Positions 37,041 through 44,199 of a stretch of 64,000 nucleotides of DNA are shown in pieces (the stretch's first letter is position 1; the number at the start of each line of letters is the position of its first letter). The stretch comes from Streptomyces sp. ALI-76-A (GTDB taxonomy: Bacteria; Actinomycetota; Actinomycetes; Streptomycetales; Streptomycetaceae): assembly GCF_030287445.1 (NCBI RefSeq), contig NZ_JASVWB010000002.1, positions 7,378,001 through 7,442,000 on the forward strand, given 5' to 3'. The position numbers and the translations under genes are program-made. The notes under the pieces are model-generated. The model saw nothing but the letters and a program-made list of their open reading frames with translations. It had not been told where the DNA came from and searched no databases.

Positions 37041-37059
37041 AGGCCCCGAGAAGGGGCCT
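37041..37059 (-). terminator. Terminator-like hairpin after the small terminase gene
   Basis: AGGCCCC/GGGGCCT with loop GAGAA, between the small terminase stop and the tRNA genes. Confidence 0.6.
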
Positions 37060-37070
37060 GAGTGCCCCTC

Positions 37071-37532
37071 TTAGCTCAGGAGAGAGAGAACCTGAGCGTC
37101 GGGGCCGTCTTCGTTTCCAGAGGGCACAGAGAGCCGCGTACGGTCGCTAGGCGACAGACCGAAGCGGCTACCGAACTTCAACATCAGATCGGCCGCGTCT
37201 CGCATGATCTGAGAAGCCGGATTCTTGACTAGGCCGCCGTCTCGGCCGGCCACAAGAGGGCCGTACTCGGAGAGAGCTTCCCTGGCCGCGTTGAAGGACG
37301 CCCAGGCTTCGCAGTAGGCGACCAGATAGGCCCGGTCAACCAGCGTCAGAAGGCCGAGGCGGTCAAGCTCGGGGACGATACGGCCCCACTCGGCCAGGGC
37401 CTCGCCCTTCAGGTCGGCAGGGGGCCGAGGGGCACCCCGCCTAGGCTCCGGTTCGGCACCGGAAAGCTTCTTCTTCGAGGGATTCCCCTTCAGCTCGACC
37501 AGCTTGGAAGGGGTCGGGGGCGGTCCGGGCAT
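37071..37532 (-). CDS. terS: Terminase small subunit, P27 family
   Basis: A 153-aa protein: MPGPPPTPSKLVELKGNPSK, the Pro-rich start of P27-type small terminases, then LKGEALAEWGRIVPELDRLG and SQIMRDAADLMLKFGSRFGL, matching the family. It recognises the packaging site. Confidence 0.9.
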   Translation of the reverse strand: MPGPPPTPSKLVELKGNPSKKKLSGAEPEPRRGAPRPPADLKGEALAEWGRIVPELDRLGLLTLVDRAYLVAYCEAWASFNAAREALSEYGPLVAGRDGGLVKNPASQIMRDAADLMLKFGSRFGLSPSDRTRLSVPSGNEDGPDAQVLSLLS

Positions 37533-37921
37533 GGTTGCAACCTCTCTCGGGTCTGAATTCCCCTCTCTGGGAAACGATTAAGTAATTCGCGCGGAGTGAT
37601 CCGCGCTGGTCAACGGCCTAGGCGGTTGCTCGCTCGCTCATCCGGAGCCACCCGCATTCCCACGAACCCCGGCGAACCCCCGCGCGCTCACGCCGAGGGA
37701 AGGCGGCGGGTGCGGGGAAGCGTCCCGGAATCCTTTCGACCTCCCCCTACCCCAAAGAATCCGGAGAATCTGAGCCAGATTGCTTGACAGTGCTTGATCT
37801 GGTGTGTTCTCGGATTGATTGGGCCACTAGAGCGGTTGACTCCCCGTCTTCGCCGGTCGCATCGGTTGCTCTGTGGTGTTCCTGGTCGAGCCTTAACGGC
37901 TCGATGGTGGGGGAGTGGGGG
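37533..37921. other. Non-coding region upstream of terS, candidate packaging-site region
   Basis: About 390 nt without a convincing ORF. It contains the inverted repeat GCGCGGA-gtga-TCCGCGC (37589-37606), a C-rich segment and several TTGA/TTGAC words. Being between an HNH gene and terS it is where a cos or pac site and a leftward promoter are expected; neither could be fixed from sequence alone. Confidence 0.45.
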
Positions 37922-38254
37922 TCAGTACCTATTGCCTTTGCGGTAATCATTCTCTCTTCGCGTGTTACATGAGCGACAGAGAACACGAACGTTGTCGAGT
38001 ACGTTCGTGCCTCCCTCTTTCAGAGGGATGATGTGATCTCCGGTTAGGTCCTTATCGGTACCGCAGAACAGGCAGTAGGGCTGAAGCCTTATGGCTTCTG
38101 CTCTTACCTTCTGCCATTGGTAGTCGTACTGCCCTGGCCTTCGAGTGTTCTTGCTCTTGTGCTTACGTGGTGGGTTAGCACATAGGGCACATGATGTGCC
38201 CAGGGGATAGAGCTTCTTATGTCGACTGCACATGCTGTACGGCATGGGGTGCAC
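37922..38254 (-). CDS. HNH endonuclease 2
   Basis: A 110-aa protein: N-terminal CSRHKKLYPLGTSCALC finger, then CLFCGTDKDLTGDHIIPLKE and LCRSCNTRRENDYRKG, the HNH core with zinc cysteines, DH pair and Asn. It is separate from HNH 1; one probably works with terminase in cos cleavage. Confidence 0.88.
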   Translation of the reverse strand: MHPMPYSMCSRHKKLYPLGTSCALCANPPRKHKSKNTRRPGQYDYQWQKVRAEAIRLQPYCLFCGTDKDLTGDHIIPLKEGGTNVLDNVRVLCRSCNTRRENDYRKGNRY

Positions 38255-38311
38255 CCTCCCTGTTAGGGGGGCACCCCCTTTAGAAGCGGCCTGCCGGCCG
38301 CTCTTGCACTA

Positions 38312-38327
38312 GCTATAGACCTGTTAG
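38312..38327. repeat. 16-bp repeat shared with the tape measure gene
   Basis: GCTATAGACCTGTTAG occurs exactly here and at 24057-24072. A shorter TAGACCTGTT is at 38522-38531. Confidence 0.7.
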
Positions 38328-38371
38328 AGCCAGGGCTTCTAATGCCCTGGCCTTCAGAGATTCCTTATATA

Positions 38372-38400
38372 GGGGCGGCCTCGGGAGGGCCGCCCTTCTG
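38372..38400. terminator. Bidirectional terminator-like hairpin
   Basis: GGGCGGCC/GGCCGCCC around TCGGGAG, flanked by AT-rich TATATAG and TTCTG. Confidence 0.7.
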
Positions 38401-38593
38401 CTACTGCTCTCTTCCGTTCGCAGTAGCTCTATAGCTATCTCTGTCCCCCGATCCCCCCGGCTTTCGTTCGCTCGCTCCGCTCACTCTCTACAGCCGACCC
38501 CCTTACCCCCTACGGAGCCTGTAGACCTGTTGCCATGGCCGAGGCCCCACATAGGGCCTCTGACCTGGGACACCTTGAACCCGCCAGGGCATC

Positions 38594-38667
38594 GAAGCTA
38601 TGTTTTGGAACGCCAGCAAGGAACGGCCCAGGAAGGGCCGGGAGCTAGCAGAAGAAGCCGTTTAAAC
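38594..38667 (+). promoter_or_regulatory. Operator, hairpin and GTTTAAAC before the right rightward operon
   Basis: Operator GAAGCTATGTTTTGGAA (38594-38610) pointing with transcription; a GGCCC-AGGAA-GGGCC hairpin near 38625-38640; GTTTAAAC (38660-38667). No standard -10 or TGTCAGCGAGAG is present. It resembles a cassette leader with its parts rearranged. Confidence 0.6.
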
Positions 38668-38686
38668 CGCCCAGGAAAGAGGCTCC

Positions 38687-38899
38687 GTGTACCTGTCCCT
38701 GAAGACCGTTGCTGCCACGAACCGCTATGTCGAGAACGGCCCCGAGGACCGTAACCCGTCCTTCAAGCACGACTTCCGAGGCCGTGTCGAGCACCGGGGC
38801 GGAATCCTCCGCTACAGCACGACTTCCCCGGTGAAGGTGCTTCCGAAGGTGAACCCTGCTGCGGCCCTCATTCGCGGTATTGCTCAGGCCGGAAACTAG
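38687..38899 (+). CDS. Small hypothetical protein
   Basis: A 70-aa protein from GTG 38687 with GGAAAGAGG upstream. The sequence (MYLSLKTVAATNRYVENGPE, NPSFKHDFRGRVEHRGGILR) is basic and His-containing. No family recognised. Its TAG stop lies inside the next operator motif. Confidence 0.6.
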   Translation: MYLSLKTVAATNRYVENGPEDRNPSFKHDFRGRVEHRGGILRYSTTSPVKVLPKVNPAAALIRGIAQAGN

Positions 38900-38908
38900 T
38901 ATTTGGAA
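38892..38908 (+). promoter_or_regulatory. Operator/stoperator-like motif overlapping a stop codon
   Basis: GAAACTAGTATTTGGAA, identical to the copy at 5209. The TAG stop of the preceding gene is part of the motif. Confidence 0.72.
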
Positions 38909-38920
38909 AGGGTGGCCTCG

Positions 38921-39112
38921 GTGACTCTGGTCAAGGCTATTCAGATGATCCGGCCCTTCGAGGGCCTTCCCCACTACGAAACCGCCGTGGCTCAACTCCA
39001 CGTAGCGGCTACCAAGGGAAAGCGGGAGCTTCACCGGGCCGCCTACCGAATCCGTGACGCGTTTGTCGCCTACGACTACAGCGTGAGCTACGGAAAGGCC
39101 GATACCGCGTGA
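38921..39112 (+). CDS. Small helical protein
   Basis: A 63-aa protein from GTG 38921 (AAAGGG about 9 nt upstream; TTG 38903 is a longer alternative inside the operator). Helical (YETAVAQLHVAATKGKRELH, RAAYRIRDAFVAYDYSVSYG). Unknown function; its stop overlaps the next GTG. Confidence 0.6.
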   Translation: MTLVKAIQMIRPFEGLPHYETAVAQLHVAATKGKRELHRAAYRIRDAFVAYDYSVSYGKADTA

Positions 39113-39243
39113 TCGAGGCCCTGAACGACATTCAGCGGTACGGGTGGCCGATCTTCGGCCTTCTCACCCTGGTCTTCATCGTGGGCTTCGCCCTCGAAGA
39201 CCTCTTTCGGTCCTGGCAGGGAAAGGGGAAGCGCGGTGAATGA
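39109..39243 (+). CDS. 44-aa single-pass membrane protein
   Basis: GTG 39109 (GTGA overlap) opens MIEALNDIQRYGWPIFGLLT and then LVFIVGFALEDLFRSWQGKG. One transmembrane segment (WPIFGLLTLVFIVGFAL) with a basic C-terminus. Too short for family assignment. Confidence 0.6.
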   Translation: MIEALNDIQRYGWPIFGLLTLVFIVGFALEDLFRSWQGKGKRGE

Positions 39244-39331
39244 GCCGATCGAGCTAGACAAGCTTCCGGCCGAGGAGAGAGAGCGAATCCTTCTGGACCT
39301 CTTCGGAGAGGCCGAGAACGACTGTGAGTAA
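39236..39331 (+). CDS. 31-aa acidic peptide gene
   Basis: GTG 39236 overlaps the previous gene by 8 nt and encodes MNEPIELDKLPAEERERILL then DLFGEAENDCE. An amphipathic helix with AAAGGGGAAG upstream. It overlaps the methyltransferase start by 8 nt. Coupling on both sides supports a real gene. Confidence 0.5.
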   Translation: MNEPIELDKLPAEERERILLDLFGEAENDCE

Positions 39332-39851
39332 GTGGCCTTCTACGGCCCCCCGCATCTTGGAACTCTGCGCCGGTTACGGCGGCCTGGGGATGGCCGTAGA
39401 GGCACTAACGGGGGGTCGCGTTACGTGGGTAGCGGACAACGACCCGAGTAAGGCCCTGATCCTCGAACGTCGATTCCCTGGGGTGCCGAACCTCGGGGAT
39501 ATCACCCGGATTGATTGGGCGACGCTCGCTGAAGAGGGCGTAGACATTCTGACGGCCGGTTTTCCGTGCCAAGACATTTCGAATGCGGGGAAACGGGTTG
39601 GTATCGAAGGTGCGCGCTCGGGAATCTGGGCGAACGTCGCTGAAGCCGTTCGCGTTCTTCGACCGAAGCTCGTCTTCCTGGAAAACGTCTCCGCGATCCG
39701 AAGCCGAGGACTCGCCCGCGTACTCGGGGACCTGGCCGCGTGCGGGTATGACGCGCAATGGACGTGTTATCGAGCGTCCGCCGCTGGTGCCCCCCACCAT
39801 CGCGATAGGTGGTTTCTCGTTGCCGTGCCTTCCGACTCCCACGGCCGCTGA
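39324..39851 (+). CDS. C5 cytosine DNA methyltransferase, N-terminal half
   Basis: A 175-aa protein. LELCAGYGGLGMA is motif I (SAM binding), TAGFPCQDISNAGK holds the catalytic Pro-Cys, VFLENVSAI is the ENV motif and HHRDRWFLVAVP is motif VIII. The frame then ends at TGA 39849-39851. Target recognition and motifs IX-X continue in the +1 frame (39820-40413). Either a two-subunit enzyme, as known for M.AquI, or a frameshift. GTG 39324 overlaps the preceding gene. Likely role: protecting phage DNA from host restriction. Confidence 0.82.
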   Translation: MSKWPSTAPRILELCAGYGGLGMAVEALTGGRVTWVADNDPSKALILERRFPGVPNLGDITRIDWATLAEEGVDILTAGFPCQDISNAGKRVGIEGARSGIWANVAEAVRVLRPKLVFLENVSAIRSRGLARVLGDLAACGYDAQWTCYRASAAGAPHHRDRWFLVAVPSDSHGR

Positions 39852-40413
39852 CAGTCGCCGAGGACCGGACTACGCGAAAGCGGCCCGCCCTGGGGCCGGG
39901 GGCGACGATCTCGTAACCGCCATGGCTCGACTGTGGCCCCGAGACAAGAGCGAAAGGCTACTGAAGACCCCTACCGCGAATTTGGGGCGGAACGGTGCCC
40001 CCCAGCATCCCGACAAGAGGAAAGCGGGCGGCCACGGCCCGACCCTCGAAGACGAAGTGTGCTTCCTCCTGGCCGTCGAGCCTGGGGCCGATTACGGGGG
40101 CGATTTCAGCCCCTCGGAATGGTGGGGCGACTTCGCCCCTGCCGTACGCCGTTGGGAAGTGCTCACCGGGCAACCGGCCCCCGTGCCGGTCGAGTACGGG
40201 CCGCGCGGCGGCCTTCGCCTGGCCCCTCGGTTCGGTGAGTGGCTTATGGGGATCGTGCCCGGATGGATCACGAAGGTTAAGGGCCTCGACCGAGGCCAAC
40301 AGTTGAAGGCCATTGGTGACGGGGTTGTTCCGCAACAAGCCTTCCATGCCTTCGCCCACCTTCTCGGGGAGCTTGAGAGGAGAGACGTTGCAAGCGTCGG
40401 TGACGCTGCCTAG
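39820..40413 (+). CDS. C5 cytosine DNA methyltransferase, C-terminal half
   Basis: A 197-aa reading from TTG 39820, which has AGGTGG about 7 nt upstream. LPTPTAADSRRGPDYAKAAR and LLKTPTANLGRNGAPQHPDK are typical of the variable region of phage C5 methyltransferases. GDGVVPQQAFHAFAHLL is motif X. It overlaps the first half by 32 nt in the +1 frame. Independent translation would give a split enzyme. Confidence 0.75.
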   Translation: MPCLPTPTAADSRRGPDYAKAARPGAGGDDLVTAMARLWPRDKSERLLKTPTANLGRNGAPQHPDKRKAGGHGPTLEDEVCFLLAVEPGADYGGDFSPSEWWGDFAPAVRRWEVLTGQPAPVPVEYGPRGGLRLAPRFGEWLMGIVPGWITKVKGLDRGQQLKAIGDGVVPQQAFHAFAHLLGELERRDVASVGDAA

Positions 40414-41035
40414 CGAAGAGATGGCCAGGGCCGCGTACAACGCGCACGCGTTCGTCCCTGCCCGCGCCATGGTGAAGACCGCGCGGGTAGAACTCGGCCC
40501 CGCCGGCCTTCGGTTCACGGGCACGGACGGATACGCCATAGGCCAGGACACGGCCGCTGTTGAGGACTACGAAGGCCCTCCCGAGGGGGTCACGGTGCAT
40601 GTCGACCGTGACGCCCTGGCCGCCCTCGACACGGCCGGACGGAAGGACAAGAAGGGCTTCGGGAAGCTCGAACTACGGCCCGGTGACGGGCTGGTCTTCC
40701 GGCCTGGCAACAACGACACCCCTACGGCCGCCCAGGACGCTTCGGCCCTGGCCGATGAACAACTCTGGGGGATGCTCGACAGCCTGTTTACACGGCTCGA
40801 AGGGCGGCCCCTGGCCCTGCCCGAGCTGGTCGCGTTCGACCCTGCCCTACTGGCCCGGTTCTCGAAGGTGAAGGCCCCGAAGGGGAAGGACGGCCTAGGC
40901 CGCGCCCTCGACATGTGCGTCTACAACGCCAAAGAACCGATTCTCTGCAAGATCGGCCCGACCTTCCGGGGCGTGATCATGCCGATTGACCGCGAAGTGC
41001 ACGAAGAGAACGTAGGACCGGATGGCCTTTGGTAG
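40388..41035 (+). CDS. Possible DNA sliding-clamp-like protein
   Basis: A 215-aa protein from TTG 40388, overlapping the methyltransferase frame by 26 nt. VELGPAGLRFTGTDGYAIGQ resembles the L-x-x-T-D-x-x repeat in beta-clamp domains, and the alternating strand/helix pattern and basic VKAPKGKDGLGRALDM segment fit a processivity-factor fold. At 215 aa it would be one and a half clamp domains, so the assignment is tentative. Confidence 0.5.
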   Translation: MQASVTLPSEEMARAAYNAHAFVPARAMVKTARVELGPAGLRFTGTDGYAIGQDTAAVEDYEGPPEGVTVHVDRDALAALDTAGRKDKKGFGKLELRPGDGLVFRPGNNDTPTAAQDASALADEQLWGMLDSLFTRLEGRPLALPELVAFDPALLARFSKVKAPKGKDGLGRALDMCVYNAKEPILCKIGPTFRGVIMPIDREVHEENVGPDGLW

Positions 41036-41183
41036 GTGCCCTACGGGCGGTGTCCGGTGTCCCGAGTGCGGGGTGAAGTGCCCTACGTGCGGCCCCGCCG
41101 GCCTCGAACGGCACCCGCGGATTCCGGGCGTGTGGCGTTGCGACAACTGCAAAGAGCACCTGTTGCGCGAGATCGAGCGATGA
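41022..41183 (+). CDS. 53-aa zinc-ribbon protein
   Basis: ATG 41022 overlaps the preceding gene by 14 nt. MAFGRCPTGGVRCPECGVKC then PTCGPAGL...WRCDNCKEHLLREIER contains several CxxC knuckles, enough for two zinc sites. Last gene before the terminator at 41191. Typical of tiny actinophage zinc proteins. Confidence 0.68.
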   Translation: MAFGRCPTGGVRCPECGVKCPTCGPAGLERHPRIPGVWRCDNCKEHLLREIER

Positions 41184-41190
41184 CAGCAAG

Positions 41191-41221
41191 AAGCCCCCGA
41201 CCCAACAGGGTTCGGGGGCTT
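41191..41221. terminator. Bidirectional terminator
   Basis: AAGCCCCCGA/TCGGGGGCTT around an 11-nt loop, between convergent operons. Confidence 0.85.
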
Positions 41222-41233
41222 CTGCGTTGCGGC

Positions 41234-41476
41234 CTACTGGTCTTCGGGCTTCCAATCCTCAATGGCTACAACCGCGTGACCGCCTCGGGCGGCCTTCCGT
41301 GGACTGGCGGCCTTCGGTGCCGCCCCGAGGGCGTACAGCCGCACAAGGGGGGCCTTATGCTCCCCGCACAGGTCCACGTCCTTCGGCTTCCCGTCCCGGA
41401 TGACCGTGAAGCCCTCGACGTCATCCGTGCCGCCGCACTCGTCGCACTTCACCAGCTCAATGACTTCTCTAGCCAC
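41234..41476 (-). CDS. Zinc-finger protein downstream of integrase
   Basis: An 80-aa protein from GTG 41476, overlapping the integrase stop by 8 nt. VKCDECGGTDDVEGFTVI and VDLCGEHKAPLVRLYAL give CxxC and CxxH pairs. The C-terminus is Ala/Lys-rich. Co-transcription with integrase makes a recombination-accessory role possible but unproven. Confidence 0.62.
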   Translation of the reverse strand: MAREVIELVKCDECGGTDDVEGFTVIRDGKPKDVDLCGEHKAPLVRLYALGAAPKAASPRKAARGGHAVVAIEDWKPEDQ

Positions 41477-42512
41477 GGCCCGCCCTCCTCTCGTCAAGCG
41501 TGACGATCTTACCGGGGTCAAGGTCCGCCGTAAGGAACGGCTTCCCCTTCACCATGGCTTCGTACCGCTGACGCTCCAGATCGAGGCCGAGATACCTCTC
41601 AGTCGTCTCTGCCCGCGCGTGGTTCAGGGCGGCCTGAGTGAGGCGAAGCGCGTCATCATGCCCGTGCGCGCGTGCGTCCTCGTAGAGAATCCGCCCGAAC
41701 GACCGGCGGAGCGTGTGCCATCCGTCGCCAGGCTCCAGCTCGATTCCCGCACTCTTGGCAAGGGCCTGGATGATCACCCGAGGGTTCGATATCCGCCCTT
41801 CGGGGTTCAGCCGTAGGGGCTGCTGAGTGGTGAACTTCCCCTTCTGGAAACGGCTAGGGAAGTGCGGAGGGAAGAGCCGGTAACCGGGCTGAAGCTCTCC
41901 CACCTCGGCCGTGTAGGCCGTGAGCCACACTCGAAGCTCCCGTTCGAGGTCAGACGACATGGGAAGCGTGACTTCCTCGCGCGTCTTGTACAGGGTCACG
42001 TACAGCTCACCCTTCGGGAAGCTCACGTCTCGCACGGTAAGCCCGATCGCCTCGGAGATGCGCACGCCAGTGTTCGCGACGAAGGCCGCAAGAGCCCTGT
42101 CCCTGGGGTCTGTAGCCACGTCGAGAAGCGTCCGAAGCTCGGCCCGAGTCATCCGGTAGCGGTTGCGGTTCGCGCGAGTCTTCGCCCGGATCTCTTCGAG
42201 CATCACGTCAGGACTCATGGTGAGCCACCCCCGGCGGTGACAGAACCGAAGGAACGACTTCAGCCGCGTCTTGTAGGCCCCGAGGGTCGTAGGCCCGCAC
42301 GTCGAGTTGAGCGACCTACCGGAGCCGAAGAAGAAGTCTTCGACGTGCTCGGGGGTGAGAGAGCCGACCTGGCAGTTGTTCACCCGTAGCTCGAAGCGTC
42401 GAACGACGCTGCTGTATTGGTTCACCGCGATCCGGCTTTGAGTCTGGCCCCTGACCTTCAGAAGGAACAGCTCCCGAGCTTCGCTGACCTTCGGGGTGGT
42501 ACGTCTCGCCAT
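41469..42512 (-). CDS. int: Tyrosine integrase
   Basis: A 347-aa protein from ATG 42512 (MARRTTPKVSEA). Residues 10-105 are the SAM-like core-binding domain. Catalytic residues: Arg in NTGVRISEAIGL, His-x-x-Arg in WHTLRRSFG, and the C-terminal LNHARAETTERYLGLD with the nucleophile Tyr. It lies beside attR. The frame is open upstream to 42605, but the ATG at 42512 gives the normal family length. Confidence 0.92.
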   Translation of the reverse strand: MARRTTPKVSEARELFLLKVRGQTQSRIAVNQYSSVVRRFELRVNNCQVGSLTPEHVEDFFFGSGRSLNSTCGPTTLGAYKTRLKSFLRFCHRRGWLTMSPDVMLEEIRAKTRANRNRYRMTRAELRTLLDVATDPRDRALAAFVANTGVRISEAIGLTVRDVSFPKGELYVTLYKTREEVTLPMSSDLERELRVWLTAYTAEVGELQPGYRLFPPHFPSRFQKGKFTTQQPLRLNPEGRISNPRVIIQALAKSAGIELEPGDGWHTLRRSFGRILYEDARAHGHDDALRLTQAALNHARAETTERYLGLDLERQRYEAMVKGKPFLTADLDPGKIVTLDERRAGRG

Positions 42513-42585
42513 ATTTGGAACCTCACATGTGGCACGAAGGGTGTCGCTCGATTTCCGCACGTCAGGGCGACCCAAGCTAGGTTTT

Positions 42586-42602
42586 GATACTAGCATTGGG
42601 AA
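42586..42602 (+). promoter_or_regulatory. Operator motif beside attR, in the integrase promoter region
   Basis: GATACTAGCATTGGGAA ends 2 nt from the core repeat. On the minus strand it reads into TATCAA, a possible integrase -10 box, with TAGAAC 17 nt upstream inside the core. This is the inverted-operator promoter layout. A partial motif (CATATTTGGAA) overlaps the integrase start codon at 42510-42520. Confidence 0.6.
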
Positions 42603-42603
42603 C

Positions 42604-44199
42604 ATGTTCTACGACAACTACTTCGTGCCCCGCGGCTACGCCTATGTCGCCGTCGACCTCGCCGGCACCAACCGCTCCGACGGCTGTGTGGACGTCGGCG
42701 GACGCTCCGACGTCCAGTCCGCGAAGGCCGTCGTCGACTGGCTGAACGGCCGCGCCAAGGCCTACACCAGCCGCACCGGCACCACTCGCGCCAAGGCCAC
42801 CTGGACCAACGGCCGCACCGGCATGATCGGCAAGAGCTGGGACGGCACCGTCGCCAACGGCGTCGCCGCCACCGGCGTCGAGGGCCTGGAGACCATCGTC
42901 CCGATCAGCGCCATCTCGACCTGGTACGACTACTACTTCTCCCAGGGCGCCCCCCTCTACGGCTCCGGCCCCGACTGGCTGTCGGACTACGTCAACAGCC
43001 CCGACGCCCGCGCCAAGTGCGCCGCCGTCCAGCGGGAACTCGTCGACGGCGCCCCGCGCTCCGGCGACCGGACCAGGCTGTGGAGCGAGCGCGACTACGT
43101 CAAGGCCGCCTCCAAGGTGAAGGCCAGCGTCTTCCTCGTCCACGGCATGCAGGACCTCAACGTCCGTATGCGGCACGTCGGTCCGTGGTGGGACGCCCTC
43201 GCGAAGAACGGCGTCGAGCGCAAGATCTGGCTCTCCCAGACCGGCCACGTCGACCCCTTCGACTTCCGCCGCGCCGCCTGGGTCGACACCCTGCACCGCT
43301 GGTTCGACCACGAACTCCTCGGCTACGACAACGGCGTCGACCGCGAACCCATGGCCGACATCGAACGCCACCCCGACCAGTGGGAGACCTCGAAGACCTG
43401 GCCGCCGCGCGGCACCGCCCCCACCACCCTGCGCCCCGCCGAGGGCGCCCAGGAAGGCGTCGGCACCCTCGGCCTGCGCAAGGACACCGGCACCGAGACG
43501 TTCACCGACGACCCGCGGCTGAGCGAGACCGACTGGGCCGAGCGGATCGACAGCCCCACCCCCGACAAGGCCGGCTTCACCACCGGACCGCTCACCCGCG
43601 ACCTGCGCCTGTCCGGCTCCTCGACGGTCACCGTCACCGCCACCCCGACCACCTCGACGGCCCACCTGTCCGCCGTCCTCGTGGACCTCGGCCCCGACAC
43701 CATCCGTGACTACGGCGCGAGCGGCGAGGGCATCACCACGCTCGCCGACCGCACCTGCTGGGGCGTGAGCACCACCGGCGACAGCGCCTGCTTCAAGGAG
43801 ACCCGGGCCAGGACCGCCGACGTCGACCACACGGTCGTCAGCCGCGGCTGGGCCGACCTCGGCACGTACGCCTCCGACCGCAAGGGCGTCCCGCTCACCC
43901 CGGGCAAGGCCTACACGATCACCCTCCACCTGGGCGCCACGGACCACGTCGTCCCGGCCGGACACCGCCTCGCGTTGATCGTCGCGGGCACCGACAAGGA
44001 CCTCATCGACCCGCCGTCCACGCGGCCCACCCTGACGCTCGACCTGTCCCGCACCGCGGCCCGCGTCCCGTTCGTCGGCGGCACCACCGCCTTCGCCCGC
44101 GCCACCGCCGGGTCCGCGGCCACCGTGCCCGAGGGCACCCCCCTCGACGGGGTGAGCGCACCGCGCACCACCCAGCGGGTCCCCGGGAGCGGCCGATGA
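42604..44199 (+). pseudogene. Xaa-Pro dipeptidyl-peptidase (S15/CocE-like), fragment downstream of the prophage
   Basis: A 531-codon fragment carrying the catalytic part. IGKSWDGTVANG holds the nucleophile Ser (GxSxxG), FLVHGMQDLNVRM the Asp and SQTGHVDPFDF the His. The second half is the beta-sandwich X-Pro C-terminal domain ([35 protein letters not shown]). Separated from its start and signal peptide, it is presumably inactive while the prophage is present. A read-in product from the ATG at 42604 is possible. The gene is coupled to the carboxypeptidase downstream (ATGA). Confidence 0.88.
42605..42620. other. attR core (16-bp direct repeat)
   Basis: TGTTCTACGACAACTA, identical to 141-156. 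Chromosomal peptidase sequence continues to the right. Confidence 0.9.

Larger units (their letters stand above)
38255..38686. other. Intergenic region between divergent blocks
   Basis: No gene was seen. It holds a hairpin at 38246-38280 (GGGGTGC/GCACCCC), GCCAGGGC/GCCCTGGC near 38330-38350, the terminator at 38372, GAGGCCC/GGGCCTC near 38550, the 16-mer GCTATAGACCTGTTAG (38312-38327) and, at the right end, an operator, a hairpin and GTTTAAAC leading to the 38687 gene. Confidence 0.6.

Noticed and set aside
37784..37972. 62-aa plus-strand ORF upstream of terS
   Set aside because: No ribosome site or recognisable sequence, and it overlaps the HNH gene in antisense. Left as non-coding.
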